Assembly: GCA_029844215.1 (NCBI GenBank)
Contig: CM056724.1
Location: forward strand, 80,371,093-80,435,092
DNA from: Przewalskia tangutica
Taxonomy: Eukaryota > Streptophyta > Magnoliopsida > Solanales > Solanaceae
Direction: 5' to 3'
DNA: 64,000 nucleotides
Positions 46,990 through 58,615 of this stretch are shown here, one piece after another. The translations under genes and the position numbers were made by a program. Numbering within the stretch: the first letter of the stretch is position 1; every line of letters starts with the position of its first letter. Under the pieces are notes generated by a model. It was given only the letters and a program-made list of their open reading frames with translations. It ran no database searches and was not told the DNA's origin.

Positions 46990-49900
46990 TGTTATACCGT
47001 ATTTCCGCAGTATGTACGTAAGGGCGCACGATAAGAATTTGAGCCTTAAAGTAGGCATAGGTTCGAATTTGGGCACAAGTTTAAAAGAATCATTTTTCGA
47101 CTAAACGCTTTACTAAACTTCGAAGGGAAAATTCGGCTATGTCATTTATAATTTTTGGATTTTTCCGAGAGACGAAACATTTTGGATCAACGGGAGGTGA
47201 CATGTGTCACCCTCCCATTGGAAGCAAGTGGACGGCAAAGGCAAGACAATGGCACGTTTTTTGTGCCTTGGGTTAGGTAGGATATTTGTGCAAGTTGGTG
47301 TGGTAGATGGATAGGGTGCACATGGCTTAATCCTAGCCCTACACTTGCCTTACACTTGGATGGATCTTGGCAATTGGTTGGCCATTTCTTGACCTATAAA
47401 TACCCCCCCTAAGTGATGAACTTCTTCATCCTAAAATCATTTCCAAGTCTTGAAATCCTCCTCGCCTTGTAGCTGGTCCGCCACCACCCTCCCCTTGCAG
47501 CCCTGGCCGAGAGCCTCCTCCCCTTTGTAGTGTCTAGCCGTGGGTACCCTCAGCCTAGTTGTTTTCAGATAATACCCCCTTTGTGGTATAGAAATACTCT
47601 CCAAGTATTGTTATAATGCCCAAATACCTCGCCCAAATACCTTGTAGTATTCCCAAGGTTACCTCTATACTAAAAGCCCGAAAATACTATTATACTTCCT
47701 TTAGCCACTAAACGAAACCCTAAGGAAATCTTCATTGATAGTTGAAGTATTTGAGTAGAAGTTGGTTAGAACTTCTAAGGGTTGTTTGAGCGGGTCGAGC
47801 GCACTGAGTAGAGCTAAACCTCGCTCAGGATCGACATATAAACTTGGATAATTTTGGGCTTATCGAGGTAAACACTTGACCTTTTATTGTAATTGGAAAT
47901 TACATGTCAGGAATATATAGTCAAGTATACTATATATATAATCGAATAAAATCGCGCAATGTCTTTTGACTTAAGCCCAATTTAAAGAAGAGAATCCGAA
48001 TCAGTAATTACATAGATCAGACATGGTAGACTTGTGTAGCTTTACCGTGAAGTAGAATTGTACACGCCCGATTAGACGCATAACCCCTCTGGAGTTGTTG
48101 GCGTTAGCAGCCTCGATGAGAGGAGATCTACGCGTCATGGGAGGTGCTGCCGAATTTTATGTAGAATATTCTACGTTGAGATCTAAGATGTTAATAGACG
48201 CCTTGTGGCCTCTATAGGTTGAAGTACTACGTGTGGCGTGATCTACTTGGCTTAAGGAGTAGCCGACGGTTTGAGGTACTGAGCGCTTTTGCTATTAGTC
48301 GATAATCGTCGCGAGGTATGTGAACCTCTTCCTATCTTTTCTAGCATGATATGTGTATAACTATGTAGTACGGTAGACGTACATGTGTTAAATGTATTTG
48401 ATTGCTTTAAAACATAAAGTGCTATAACGCTTTATGGAAGTTGGTTTTAACATTTTTATGTAAATAAGAAATTCTTTGTGGTTTTTAAAAGATTACAGAT
48501 TTGACTTATACATGAGTGGATGTGTGATAATAAGAATCTTGAAGTGTTTCTTCAGAATTAAGAAACCTTTTTGAAAAGAAGAGTAATACTTGGTTTTGAA
48601 AACATAAAGAGTTATACTAGCTTTATGGGAAGTTAGGTATAACGTCTTAAGAGAGATAAAAGAATGGTTTCATCGATTTAGAAGTTAAGAGACTTAATTT
48701 TAAAAGATAAGAGACTTGATTTAATATGGATGTTTGTGTGAAACCTCATTCGTGAGTAATGAGTACTTGGTTTTAAAAGGAATAATGTTTTACTGATTTT
48801 GGAAATCAGAATGAGTATCGACAAACCACTGCAGCGTTAATAAAGGAAAATGTATTGAATAATGAAGTATTGTATTAAAACCAAGAGAAACCTCCATCCG
48901 CATGGCTAAGACGAGACAAAATGATATTACATTTTCTAGATCACGGTCGCTTTAATAAATGGTTATAATCAAGAATAAATCGCCACGCCTATGGCATATG
49001 TTACTCAATTGTTTTAAAGGAGATTAAGACATCGAACTATGAAACTTTTCTAAAATAAAGAGACTTGAGTAATCAAATTAGGCAACCGAACTCTAGGGAA
49101 AAGAAAGGCATTGTTTTGTCTTAAATTGGTTTAAAACATAAAGTGTTATAATGCCTTATGGGAAGTTAGTTATAACGACTTTATGAGAACAAAAGAAGGG
49201 TTTTTATCATTGGTTTTAATGTGGTAACTTGACTTTAAAAAGAGAAGTGTTTTGGTCCAAAAAGAAGGCATGGTATTGCCTTAATTTGGTTTTAAAAAAA
49301 GGAAAAGTATGGAAGTTGTTTTGGTTTACTTAAAAGATGTAAGTCACTCTATTTTTATACTACGGGTAACGGGTGACTTTTATAAAAGGAATGGATCTCT
49401 TAAAAGGAATTTAACGTACGTAGTACTTTAGGGTTAAAACCCGAACTTTGGCATAATATGAAAGTACCTTGAGTTATGTATAACTTTCCTATGCTTATCG
49501 TGAAACTTGCCTATGCTTGTTGTGATAGCCTTTGTTGTGCAAGAATTGTGTTTCTATACTATCGCCTCTCATGGAGGGCCGGTTGACTTGTTGAGAACTT
49601 ACTGACGCGCAGCGACGAGAATTCCACCGCACGCCTCGCTGATAGTGTTATTTCGCTAATCACTTTGGACATATCGACACGACGCGCGCGCACGTATGGT
49701 TCCATTTTGATTCTTTGTCAGTTGTTTCTCGTTGACATATCGACACGACGCGCGGCGCACGTATGGTTCCATTAGGATTGTCGCCTTGTTGTTTCCTTCG
49801 ACATATCGACACGACGCGCGGCGCACGCATGGTTCCATTGGGATTGTTATTCCACGGACTAGCTCTCCACGAGGTTTTTACCGCTCGCCTTGGTATCCGG

Positions 49901-50631
49901 TAGTCGGCCAGACTTGCCCCGTGTCGCCTTCGTGGTTTGGTTGTATTGTATTGTTAGTACGCTTGACATCGTAGGACTTGGTGTTCGTGTGTACTTCGGT
50001 CTTATCATATCATAGATCGCCGATGAGGAAGGTATTCCACGGGCATGATTGATGTTATGGGCGTGAGACCCATCGTTATATTTGAGTGATGACTTGGAGG
50101 GCGTGAGTCCCTGACTTGATATAACTGTTATATGCGTGTACTGTAGTTTGGTTATCATACATGTCTCCTGCTTTATATAGACTATTATGATTTCATTTAC
50201 GTGATTTATCGCTTTGCCATACTGTACTGCCAGATCGACCTTCGGGGCCGCGCTCACGCCGCAGTAGAGGTATATCGGCCGCGATCCCCGCTTAGGATCA
50301 CTTTTCAAAGATATTGAAGCCCGCTCCTTCGAGGCTTATCTTTGGTATGTTACCTCGAGTCCAGAGGTTCTGTACATTCGTGGTATGGGCGGCCCCGTCC
50401 CGTCATAGTTGTTGTCACTTCTTAGAGGTCCGTAGTAATCGCAAGGCGTAGTCCAGTAAAAAGGATAACCGTCGGGTATTTATGTATATATACCAAGGCA
50501 ACTCTTTGGTTGGCCTGCTTATTTATCATGTATCTTAATTCATGTTCGTGTTTTTATTTCCACGATTTTATCTCGATGTTGTATCACTAGGTGCCCGGGT
50601 AAGGCACTACCACGCCCGACGGATCGTGACA
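46990..50631 (+). repeat. Element D LTRc
   Basis: The LTR is 3642 bases, starting TGTTATACCGTATTTCCGC and ending ATCGTGACA. TATA lies at 47395-47402 and a minisatellite at 49668-49845. A's integrase resumes after it. Confidence 0.87.
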
Positions 50632-51350
50632 AGTATTCGACGGGCGCCATGAGGCCTTGTATGGAGGAAGTGCAGATCGCCTATAGGCTGGTTCGATGTG
50701 GGCGAGTGCGCTAGTGGGACCAGACGGTGCAGCAGTGCCGGATAAGGTAAAGCTTATCCAGAGCGTTGCTCACACCGTAATCGGCTGAAGTCATACGCAG
50801 ATCATCGCCGCAGATCCGAGTTCGAGGTCGATGATTGGGTTTTCTGAAGGTGTCACCCACGGCGGTGTGATGAGATTCGTGAAGAAAGGGAAACTCACCC
50901 AAGGTACATCGCCCTATCGATTGTCCGCAGGTAGGCAAGGTTGCCTATGAGTTGATCTGCCGTCCGATCCGGAGGCGCAGCATCCGTGTTTCATGTTTCT
51001 ACGCCGGCGAGATGTATCGGGATCCATCTAGTGGTACACCCGATTGACGACGATGTCCAGGTGACCGAGGGGTTATCGATGAGTATATTCCCATAGCGAT
51101 AATCGATCGTCAAAGTTAGCGCTCCGCGACCAAGGACGCGTGGCTTCCACAAAGTCTTGTGGCGAACGAGCTCGTGGAGATGACGCGGGAAGCCGGTGAG
51201 GACATGAGGCGAAGTATCTCACCTATTCCCACACCTCCGTAATTCACTTTCCTACTTGTAAATTTTCATTATCGCTTATGCCTAAGTGTTGTTTTGTGGC
51301 CGTGTGGCATTTGCAAACCGCTTAAGTTATGAGGAACCTTATCGTTAATC
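50632..51350 (+). pseudogene. Element A integrase end and chromodomain (broken)
   Basis: This resumes with TATTCGACGGGCGCCATGAGG, matching about 10823 in B. It covers the integrase C-terminal region (GAGCGTTGCTCACACCG, GAAGTCATACGCAGATCATCG near 50790, GTAGGCAAGGTTGCCTATGAG near 50930). The chromodomain-like tail lies at about 51060-51235 (CCCATAGCGATAATCGATCG, GGAGATGACGCGGGAAG, GAGGACATGAGGCG). No long frame survives, because short losses occur every 20-60 bases. Confidence 0.75.
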
Positions 51351-51360
51351 TGCCTGGAAG

Positions 51361-51392
51361 GAACATTCGACGAATGTTTGGCGAGGGGAGAA
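51361..51392 (+). promoter_or_regulatory. Hairpin plus polypurine tract of A
   Basis: AACATTCG and CGAATGTT are followed by GGCGAGGGGAGAA, beside the 3' LTR. The purine tract has GGCG where B has TAAG. Confidence 0.75.
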
Positions 51393-53008
51393 TGTTATAC
51401 CGTATTTCCGCAGTATGTACGTGAGGCGCACGTGACGTAAAAATTTAGCCTTAAAAGTTTAGGCACGGGACGCTTTTTTGGGCACAACTCACACAAAGAA
51501 TCGCTTTCCGACTAAACGCTTTACAAGACTCGCGTAGGTAAATTCCGCTATGTCATTTCTAATTTTTGCGGATTTTTCCGAGAGACGTAACACTTTGTTA
51601 ACGAGAGGCTTACACTTGTCACCCTCTAATTGATGGACGCGTGGGCGTATAGGCCGATTGGAATGGCTATTTTGTCATGGAGTTGGTAGGATATTTTGTG
51701 TGATAGTTGGATAAGGTACACTTGCCCTAATATTGACCTTACACTTGCCTAGCACTTGGCTTAATCTTGGTCATTGGTTGACCATTTCTTGACCTATAAA
51801 TACCCCCCTTAAGATGAAGAGTTCTTCATCCACAAACAAACTTTCCAAGTCTAAAATCCTTCCTCCTTTGTGAAGTTCGCCCAACACTCCCCCTTCCCTC
51901 TTGTTAAGGCTTTGGCCGAAACCTCTCCCCCCCCTAGCCTAGTAGTCCTAGCCGAAATCTACCCCCCCTCCCTTGGTAGAAATGTTGTCTTCCAAGTATA
52001 GTTACTATTCCTAAATACCCTAGCCCAAATCCCTTAGTACTTAGTAGAAGTCACAAGAACTTCTAAGGGTTCTGAGCTATCTGAGCGCATAAATTAGAGC
52101 CAAACCTTGCTCAGATCGACTTATATCTAGGATATTATTGGGCTTACCGAGGTTGATTCTCACACTGACATATTCGACTCAAGGTGGATTTCACAGAAGG
52201 TATGTGATTCTTCCTATACTCGAGCATGATATTTTAAATATATATATAGTACGGTAGACGCGTGTGTTAATCGAATAATAACTACGGCAATGTCTTTTGA
52301 CTTAAGCGTGAATAATACTTACTGAATGTCTTGCGACTTAAGCCCTGAATAATAAGGATCTTAAAGCATTTCAAAAGAATATCAATCATTTTTTAACGTA
52401 AGAGAAATGTTTGGTTTTTTAAACAAAAGCTTAAGAGTTATACTAGCTTTATGGGAAGTTAGGTATAACAACTTAAGAAAGATAAAAGGAACTGCATTTA
52501 TTTGTTTATAAAAACCTTGTATTGATTGTAAGGTGTAGTAAGATTGTTTGAAAAGTAGACATAATATGATGCTATGTGTAAGCAATTTCTGTAACGCTTG
52601 TATAAGAGAGAGTATTCTTGTCAGGCTTATGTTGTTTAACGATAAGTCGTGTGTTAGTATAATATCACTCACCTCTTGACATGATACCCGGGTTAAGTCG
52701 CCTCCGACGCGGGTAGACTCAGCGTCCGGGACCATGATTCGAGAATACCTCACGCGGGTCCGTGGACCATGCAGAGCTACGAGTTCCGTGTTAGTGTGCG
52801 GGTTATACCTCACGCGGCCATGTGGCCACGCGGACCACGAGTCCAGACGATGCCGAGGAGTAGCTACCTCGACGCGGGTCATACCTCACGCGGGCCTACG
52901 CGAGTGGCCTATGCGGACTACGGAGTTCGTGATTAGGCTCAGATAACGATACTATGGGCGATCGCCCCGCTTCGATCATTCGCAGCCTAGAAAAGACTCA
53001 TTACGCTT
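51393..53008 (+). repeat. Element A 3' LTR, left part (cut by F)
   Basis: This is the first 1616 bases of the LTR, with TATA at 51795-51802, one inverted-repeat module near 52437-52470 and the minisatellite zone (52740-52935). It ends at CATTACGCTT, where F begins. The rest lies beyond the window. Confidence 0.85.
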
Positions 53009-54979
53009 TGTTATACCCGTATTTCCAGAGTATGTACGTGAGGGCGACGATAAAAATTTAAGCCTTAAGGTTTGGCAAGGTTCGAAAATTTGGGCACAAG
53101 TGAAAAGAATCGTTTTTCGACTAAACGCTTTACTAAACTTGCGGGCGGAAAATACGGCTATGTCATTTTTAATTTTATGGATTTTTCGAGAGACGAAACA
53201 TTTTGGACCAACGAGGGTGACATACGTGTCACCTCACATTGGAAGGAAGTGGGCGGCAATGTTATACCCCGTTGGCTTGGTAGCCTACCGATAGAGAGGA
53301 GATTTACGTTGTCATGGGGAGGTGCTACCAATTTTCTCGTAGGATATTCTACATTGAGATCTAAGATGTTAATAGGCGCCAGGGCCTCTATAGGTTGAAA
53401 TACTACGTGACGCGTCTACTGGCTTAAGGTGTAGCCGGTCGTTTGAGGTACTTGGAGCATTTGGCTATTAGTCGATAATCGTCGCGAGGTATGTGAACCT
53501 CTTCCTATCTGTTCTAGCATGATATGTGTATAACTATGTAGTACGGCAGACGCATACGTGTTTAATGTATTTGATTGTTTGAAACATAAAGTGTTATAAC
53601 GCTTTACGGGAAGTTGGTTATAACACTTTATGTAGGTAAGAAAATGCTTTGTGGTTTCAAAGTGGTAACCGATTTGACTTATAACGGATTTGATGTGTAG
53701 TAATAAAGAACTTGAAGTGTTTCAAAAGACCTTTTGAAAGAAGAGTAATACTTGGCTTTGAAAACATAAGAGTTGTACTAGCTTTACGGGAAGTTAGGTA
53801 TAACGTCCAAGAGTGATAAAAAGAATGGTTTATCGATTTTTCAAGATAAGAGACTTGACTTAATGGTATTGATATGAATTTTGTTAAAAGTGTGAAACCT
53901 CATTCGTGAGTAATGAGTACTTGGTTTTAAAAGGAATAATGTTTTACCGATTTTGGAAATCGAATGAGTATCGGCAAACCACCGCAGTTAATAAAGGAAA
54001 ATGTATTGAATAATGAAGTATGGTATTAAAACCAAGAGAAACCTCCATCCGCATAGAAGCTAAGATGAGACAAAATGATATTACATTTCCTAGATCATGG
54101 TCGCTTAATAAGATTGATTATAAACAAGAATAACCTACTCACATATAAGACATATGTTTCTCAAAACGTTTAAAGGAGAATTATGTTTTAAAGGATTAAA
54201 ACTATGAACTACTAAACCTTTTCTAAAATGAGAAACTTGAGCATTTGAAATTAGGCAAACTTGAACGCTTGGAAAATAAGGTTGTTACTTGATTTTACAA
54301 AGGAAAGCATTTTGGTTTACTTAACAATGTTAGTCACTCTATTTTTATACTACGGTATCGTGACCTTTGTAAAAGAAATGGATCTTTAAAGGAATTTAAC
54401 GACGAGTACGTTAGGGTTAAAACCCGACTTTGGCATAAAATGAAAGTACTTTGAGTTGTGTATAACTTGCCTATGCTTGTTGTTGTGAAGCTTGCCTACG
54501 CTTGTTGTTGTGAAACTTGCCTATGCTTGTTGTGATAGCCTTTGTTGTATTTCTGCACTCGCCTCTCGATGGAGGGCGGTTGATTTGTTATGAACGATTC
54601 TACACCGAGTCCCACGAGATGGGCAGGACACGATTTCATCCGATTATACACCGAGTCCCACGACGGGCGTGGACACGATTTCATCCGATTATACACCGAG
54701 TCCCACGACGGGCGTGGACACGTATTCCATCCGATTATTCACCGAGTCCCACGGACGGGTCGACACGATTTCATCCGGTTATCATACATGTATCCCGCTT
54801 TATATAGACTATTATGATTTCATTTACGCCTTTACGCTTCACATACTTGGTACTGTTATCGACCTCCTTCGGCCGCTGCTCATGCCGCAGTGGAAGTACA
54901 TCGGTCAGGATCCTCGCCATGTGGATCACGTCACGGTTCGAAGCCCCATTTCTTCGAGGCTTATCTTTTGGTATGTTAT
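53009..54979 (+). mobile_element. Element F: chimeric long-LTR fragment
   Basis: F starts with TGTTATACCCGTATTTCC inside A's 3' LTR and follows the E-like LTR start for about 250 bases. At 53259 it jumps to TGTTATACCCCGTTGGC, which continues with D/G-type LTR sequence from some 870 bases further along, so part of U3 and R, including the TATA box, is missing. It then runs through two inverted-repeat modules (about 53593 and 53770) and its own minisatellite (54601-54782). It is cut at 54980 by G. Its remainder is outside the window, so whether F is a solo LTR or a full element is unknown. Confidence 0.75.
54601..54782 (+). repeat. Minisatellite in F
   Basis: Four units of 45-47 bases start at 54601, 54647, 54692 and 54739. 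Each has ACCGAGTCCCACG and ACACGATTTCATCCG or a close variant. The sequence differs from the arrays in E and D at the equivalent LTR position. Confidence 0.85.
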
Positions 54980-57900
54980 CGTTATACCGTATTTCGCAGT
55001 ATGTACGTAAGGACGACGTAGAAATTTGAACTTGTGATTTAGGTCACGAATTCTTTTGTTCACAACACCGATTTGAGTCGTTTTTCGACTAAACGCTTTC
55101 CACAGCTTTCGTAGGGGAATTTCCGGCTATGTCATTTTTAATTTTTGCGGATTTTTCCGAGAGACGAAACATTTTGGACCAACGGGAGGGTGACATGTGT
55201 CACCCTCACATTGGAAGCAAGGGGCGGCAACCCTTGGCCGAATTGGGCTACTTTATGGCCTTGATTTGTGCCTTGTTTTGTGCCTTGTTTTGTGGAGTGT
55301 TTTGTGAGTAGGGTTGTGGTGCACATGGCTTGATCTTGGCCCTACACTTGCTATGCACTTGGCAAGATCTTGGCCATTGGTTGGCCTTGGCTTGTGCTAT
55401 AAATACCCCTCTCCCTTTGATGAATTCTTCATCCTTTCCACAAATCTTCTAAGTGTTAAAATCCTCCTCTCTCCTCTTGTTGACTCTCGCCCAAGAGCCC
55501 CTCTCCCTTTGAAAGGCCCCCTCGCCGAGAACCCTCTTCCCCTCCTAGTGGTCGGCCGAGAACCCCCCACCCCCCTTTGTGGTGTAGAAATACTCTCAAA
55601 AGTATTGTTATAATGCCCAAATTACCTTAGCCGTATACCTTGTAGTATTCTAAGGTTATACTTATACGAAAAGCCCAGAAATACTATTATACTTCCCTTC
55701 CGTCACAAAAACCGAAACCCTAGGAAAATCTCCATAGTCCGTTGGAGTATTGTGTAGAAGTTGGTTAGAACTTCTAAGGGTGGTTTAGAGCGGGTTGGAG
55801 CGCCGAGTCGAGCTAAACGATTGCCCAGGATCGACTCTATACTTGGATAATTATGGGCTTACCGAGGTAAATATCTTGTCCCTCTATTGTAATTGGAAAT
55901 TACATGATTGTTAGACTATATAGTTGAAGTATACTATATATAGTTATCGGCAATGTCTTTTGACTTAAGCCTGAATAATAAGAAACCTTTTCGAAAGAAG
56001 AGTATCGAATCAGATTTACATAGATCAGACAAAAGAGTTGTGTAGCTTTTCCGTGAGTAGAATTGTACCCGTCGTTAGACGTGTAACCCCGTTGGCTTCG
56101 GTAGCCGCCTCGATAAAGCGAGGAGATTTACGCTGCTGGGGAGGCGCCGAATTTTCGGTAGAATGTTCTGCGATAAGGTCTAAATGTTAATGCGCACTGT
56201 GGCCTTATAGGTTGAAGTACTACGATGACGCGATCTACCGCTAAGGAGTAGCCGACGGTTTGAAGTACTTGAGCGCTTTTGCTATTAGTCGATACTGTCG
56301 CGGTATGTGAACCTCTTCCTATCTCTTCTAGCATGATATGTGTGAACTATGTAGTACGAGACGCATACGTGCTAAAATGTATTTGATTGGTTTAAAACAT
56401 AAAGTGTTATAACGGCTTTATGGGAAGTTGGTTATAACAGCTTTATGTTGGTAAGAAGATACTTGTGGTTTTTAAAAGGTAATTGGTTTGAACTATAATT
56501 GGCTTGTTATGTGTTAATAAAGAACTTGAAGTATTTCAAAAGATTTTGAAAGAAGACGTAATACTTGGTTTTTGAAAACTTAAGAGTTATACTAGCTTTA
56601 TGGGAAGTTAGGTATAACGGCTTAAGAATGGTTTACTGATTTCGGAAATCAGAATGTGTATCGACAAACCACCGCAATTAATAAAAGGAAATGTTTTGAC
56701 AGATTAAGTATTATTAAAACCAAGAGAAACTTCCATCCGCATAGAAGCTAAGATGAGACAAAATGATATTTCCTAGATCACGGTCATTGTAATAAGATTG
56801 TTATAAACAAGAATATCCTACTCACATATAAGACTTATGTTTCTCGATAGTTTAAAAGAGAATTATATTCTTAAATGAATAAGACTATGAACTACTTAAA
56901 CCTTTCTAAAATAAGAAACGTGAACATTTGAAATTAGGCAAACTCGACGCTTGGAAAATAATGTCGTACTTGATTTTACAAAGGTAAGTGTTTTGTTTTA
57001 CTTAAAAGGATAATCACTCTATTTTCACATAACTACGTATTGTGTGACTTTTGTAAAGTAACGATCTTTTAAAGATTTAATGTATGAAGTACTTGGGGAT
57101 AAAAACCCGAACTTGTTGACATATAGTAGAAAGTACCTTGTGTGTATAACTTGATTGTGTTGGTTTGTGATAGCCTTGTAAATACTTTCTTGTTGATTGA
57201 TAAGTAAACACGCTAGGATGCTATGTGTGTTAGTATCTTGTGATGTTAGTGTAAAGGGGTTTTCCTCGATCGCGCTTAAAGTTGTTTGACTATCACCGTT
57301 ATGTTGGTATTGTACCACTCACCTTGACTTATTTCCGAGGTTGTCGCCTCCGACGCGGGTAGACTCAGCGTCCGGGACCATGATTCGAGAATACCTACGC
57401 GGGTCCGTGGATCCATGCGGAACTACGGAGTTCCAGTTAGTGTGCGCCTTTATGGTCACGCGTTATGTGCGCTACGCGATCGCGAGTCCAGACGACGCCG
57501 GGAGTAGCTACCGACGCGGGTTATACCTCACGCGGCCTATGAGGTTGGCCTACGCGAGTCGCGGAAAGTTCTGTGGCTAGACGCGCACATTTGATACATC
57601 GCGCGAGTGACCGCCTTTGATCATGTGACGCCTTCAGACAGATATCATGATACGCTTTATGACCTTGTTAGTACCGCTGGTGTTAGTAGTCGCTATGCCT
57701 TCGCATTTACCTGCATCGCTTTATTTGGACACAGTGGACCCGTGTTCATGTGTATTCCTCGTGCTTTTCTATCATAGATCACGGCGAGGAAGGTATTCCA
57801 CGGCATGATTGATGCATGGGCTCGAGACCCATAGTTATTCGAGTGATGACTTTGAGGGCGCGAGTCCCCGACTTGATACGATCGCTATTTATTGTGAATC

Positions 57901-58401
57901 GTAGTTTGGTTATCATACATGTCTCCCGCTTTATAGACTATTATGATTTCATTTACGATTTTTAGTTTCACATACCTGCACTGCATCGACCTCCTTCTGG
58001 GCCGCGTTCACGCCGCAGTCGAGGTACACCGCCGTTGATCCTAGCTCGTGGTCACAGCTGCGTTGGGAAGCTCCGCTTCCGAGGCTTATCGGGTATAGTC
58101 CCGCCGTCGTAAGTGTTTACATTCGTGGTTTGGCGGGCCCCGCCCCGCCATTGTTGTCATATCGTTCTGTGAGGTCCGTAGAATCGTTGCGCGTGGTTTG
58201 TAAAAAGGATTAAACTGTTCATGTTGAAAGAGTTGTTTTTTTATATATATACTGAAGGTAACCGTTTTTGGTTAGCCTGTCTTCTTATTTCACTGTCTTA
58301 TTACATCGTTTCATGTATTGTCTTTATGTTCCACTGACATTACTGGATGTATGTCTACTGGGTGCCCGGTAGGCACTACCACGCCCGGTTCGGTCGTGAC
58401 A
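54980..58401 (+). repeat. Element G 5' LTR
   Basis: The LTR is 3422 bases. The first two bases read CG, not TG, and it ends GTCGTGACA. TATA is at 55398-55405 and the U3 inverted repeat at 55186-55207. Two 33-base modules (about 56406 and 56585) are present. Near 57345-57560 it has the A/B/C-type minisatellite zone, followed by sequence of the long-LTR class, so it is mosaic. Confidence 0.87.
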
Positions 58402-58405
58402 AAAG

Positions 58406-58416
58406 TGGTATCGAGC
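58406..58416 (+). promoter_or_regulatory. Primer-binding site of G (altered)
   Basis: TGGTATCGAGC follows GTGACAAAAG. It has the same change as the other altered sites. Confidence 0.72.
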
Positions 58417-58615
58417 GCTTAATCCTCGGAAAGTGTCTATAGACCGTATCCAATAGAGTCTTGATTATCGGTGTGTTGTGCACCACACCAATAATCAGGA
58501 GGCTATAGGATATTTAGGATTGGTTTCTATTCTTCTCACTCTGAGATCGTGCCTTAGAGCTGTGTTGTAAGTCGACCCTCTCACGTATTTCTTTCCCTCA
58601 CCGCTATGCCTCCGC

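Larger units (their letters stand above)
35340..50631 (+). mobile_element. Element D: tandem TR-GAG-type element with three LTRs and two gag regions
   Basis: The structure is LTRa (35340-38993), internal 1 (38994-41111), LTRb (41112-44822), internal 2 (44823-46989) and LTRc (46990-50631). The outer flanks ATTAT and AGTAT are an imperfect target duplication, and A's integrase continues on both sides, so the whole unit occupies one insertion site. Both internal regions hold PBS, gag, a tail and PPT, and no pol. Such three-LTR units arise by unequal recombination between LTRs of two copies at one site. The close similarity of the two halves suggests a recent event, or an assembly duplication. 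Confidence 0.85.
1800..53008 (+). mobile_element. Element A: outermost Tekay-like Ty3/gypsy retrotransposon, split into pieces
   Basis: A is the host into which most other elements were inserted. Its pieces are 5' LTR end (1800-2584), gag and protease start (2585-4203), protease to RNase H (23110-24897), integrase middle (34573-35339), integrase end with chromodomain (50632-51392) and 3' LTR (51393-53008, cut by F; the rest is outside the window). The pieces join in the correct pol order when compared with the uninterrupted copies in B and C. Inserts B and D are bounded by short duplications (TTATT/TTATG and ATTAT/AGTAT). The duplication at C is imperfect (GCCGA/ATGAG). A once coded gag-pol for its own copying; all frames are now broken. 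Confidence 0.85.

Noticed and set aside
53259..53300. TGTTATACCCCG at 53260 as the start of another complete element
   Set aside because: The next bases do not follow any LTR start here; they match a site far inside the G-type LTR, so it is a deletion join.
54601..54782. Evenly spaced repeats resembling a CRISPR array
   Set aside because: Units are contiguous, with no unique spacers, and lie in a plant LTR; this is a minisatellite.
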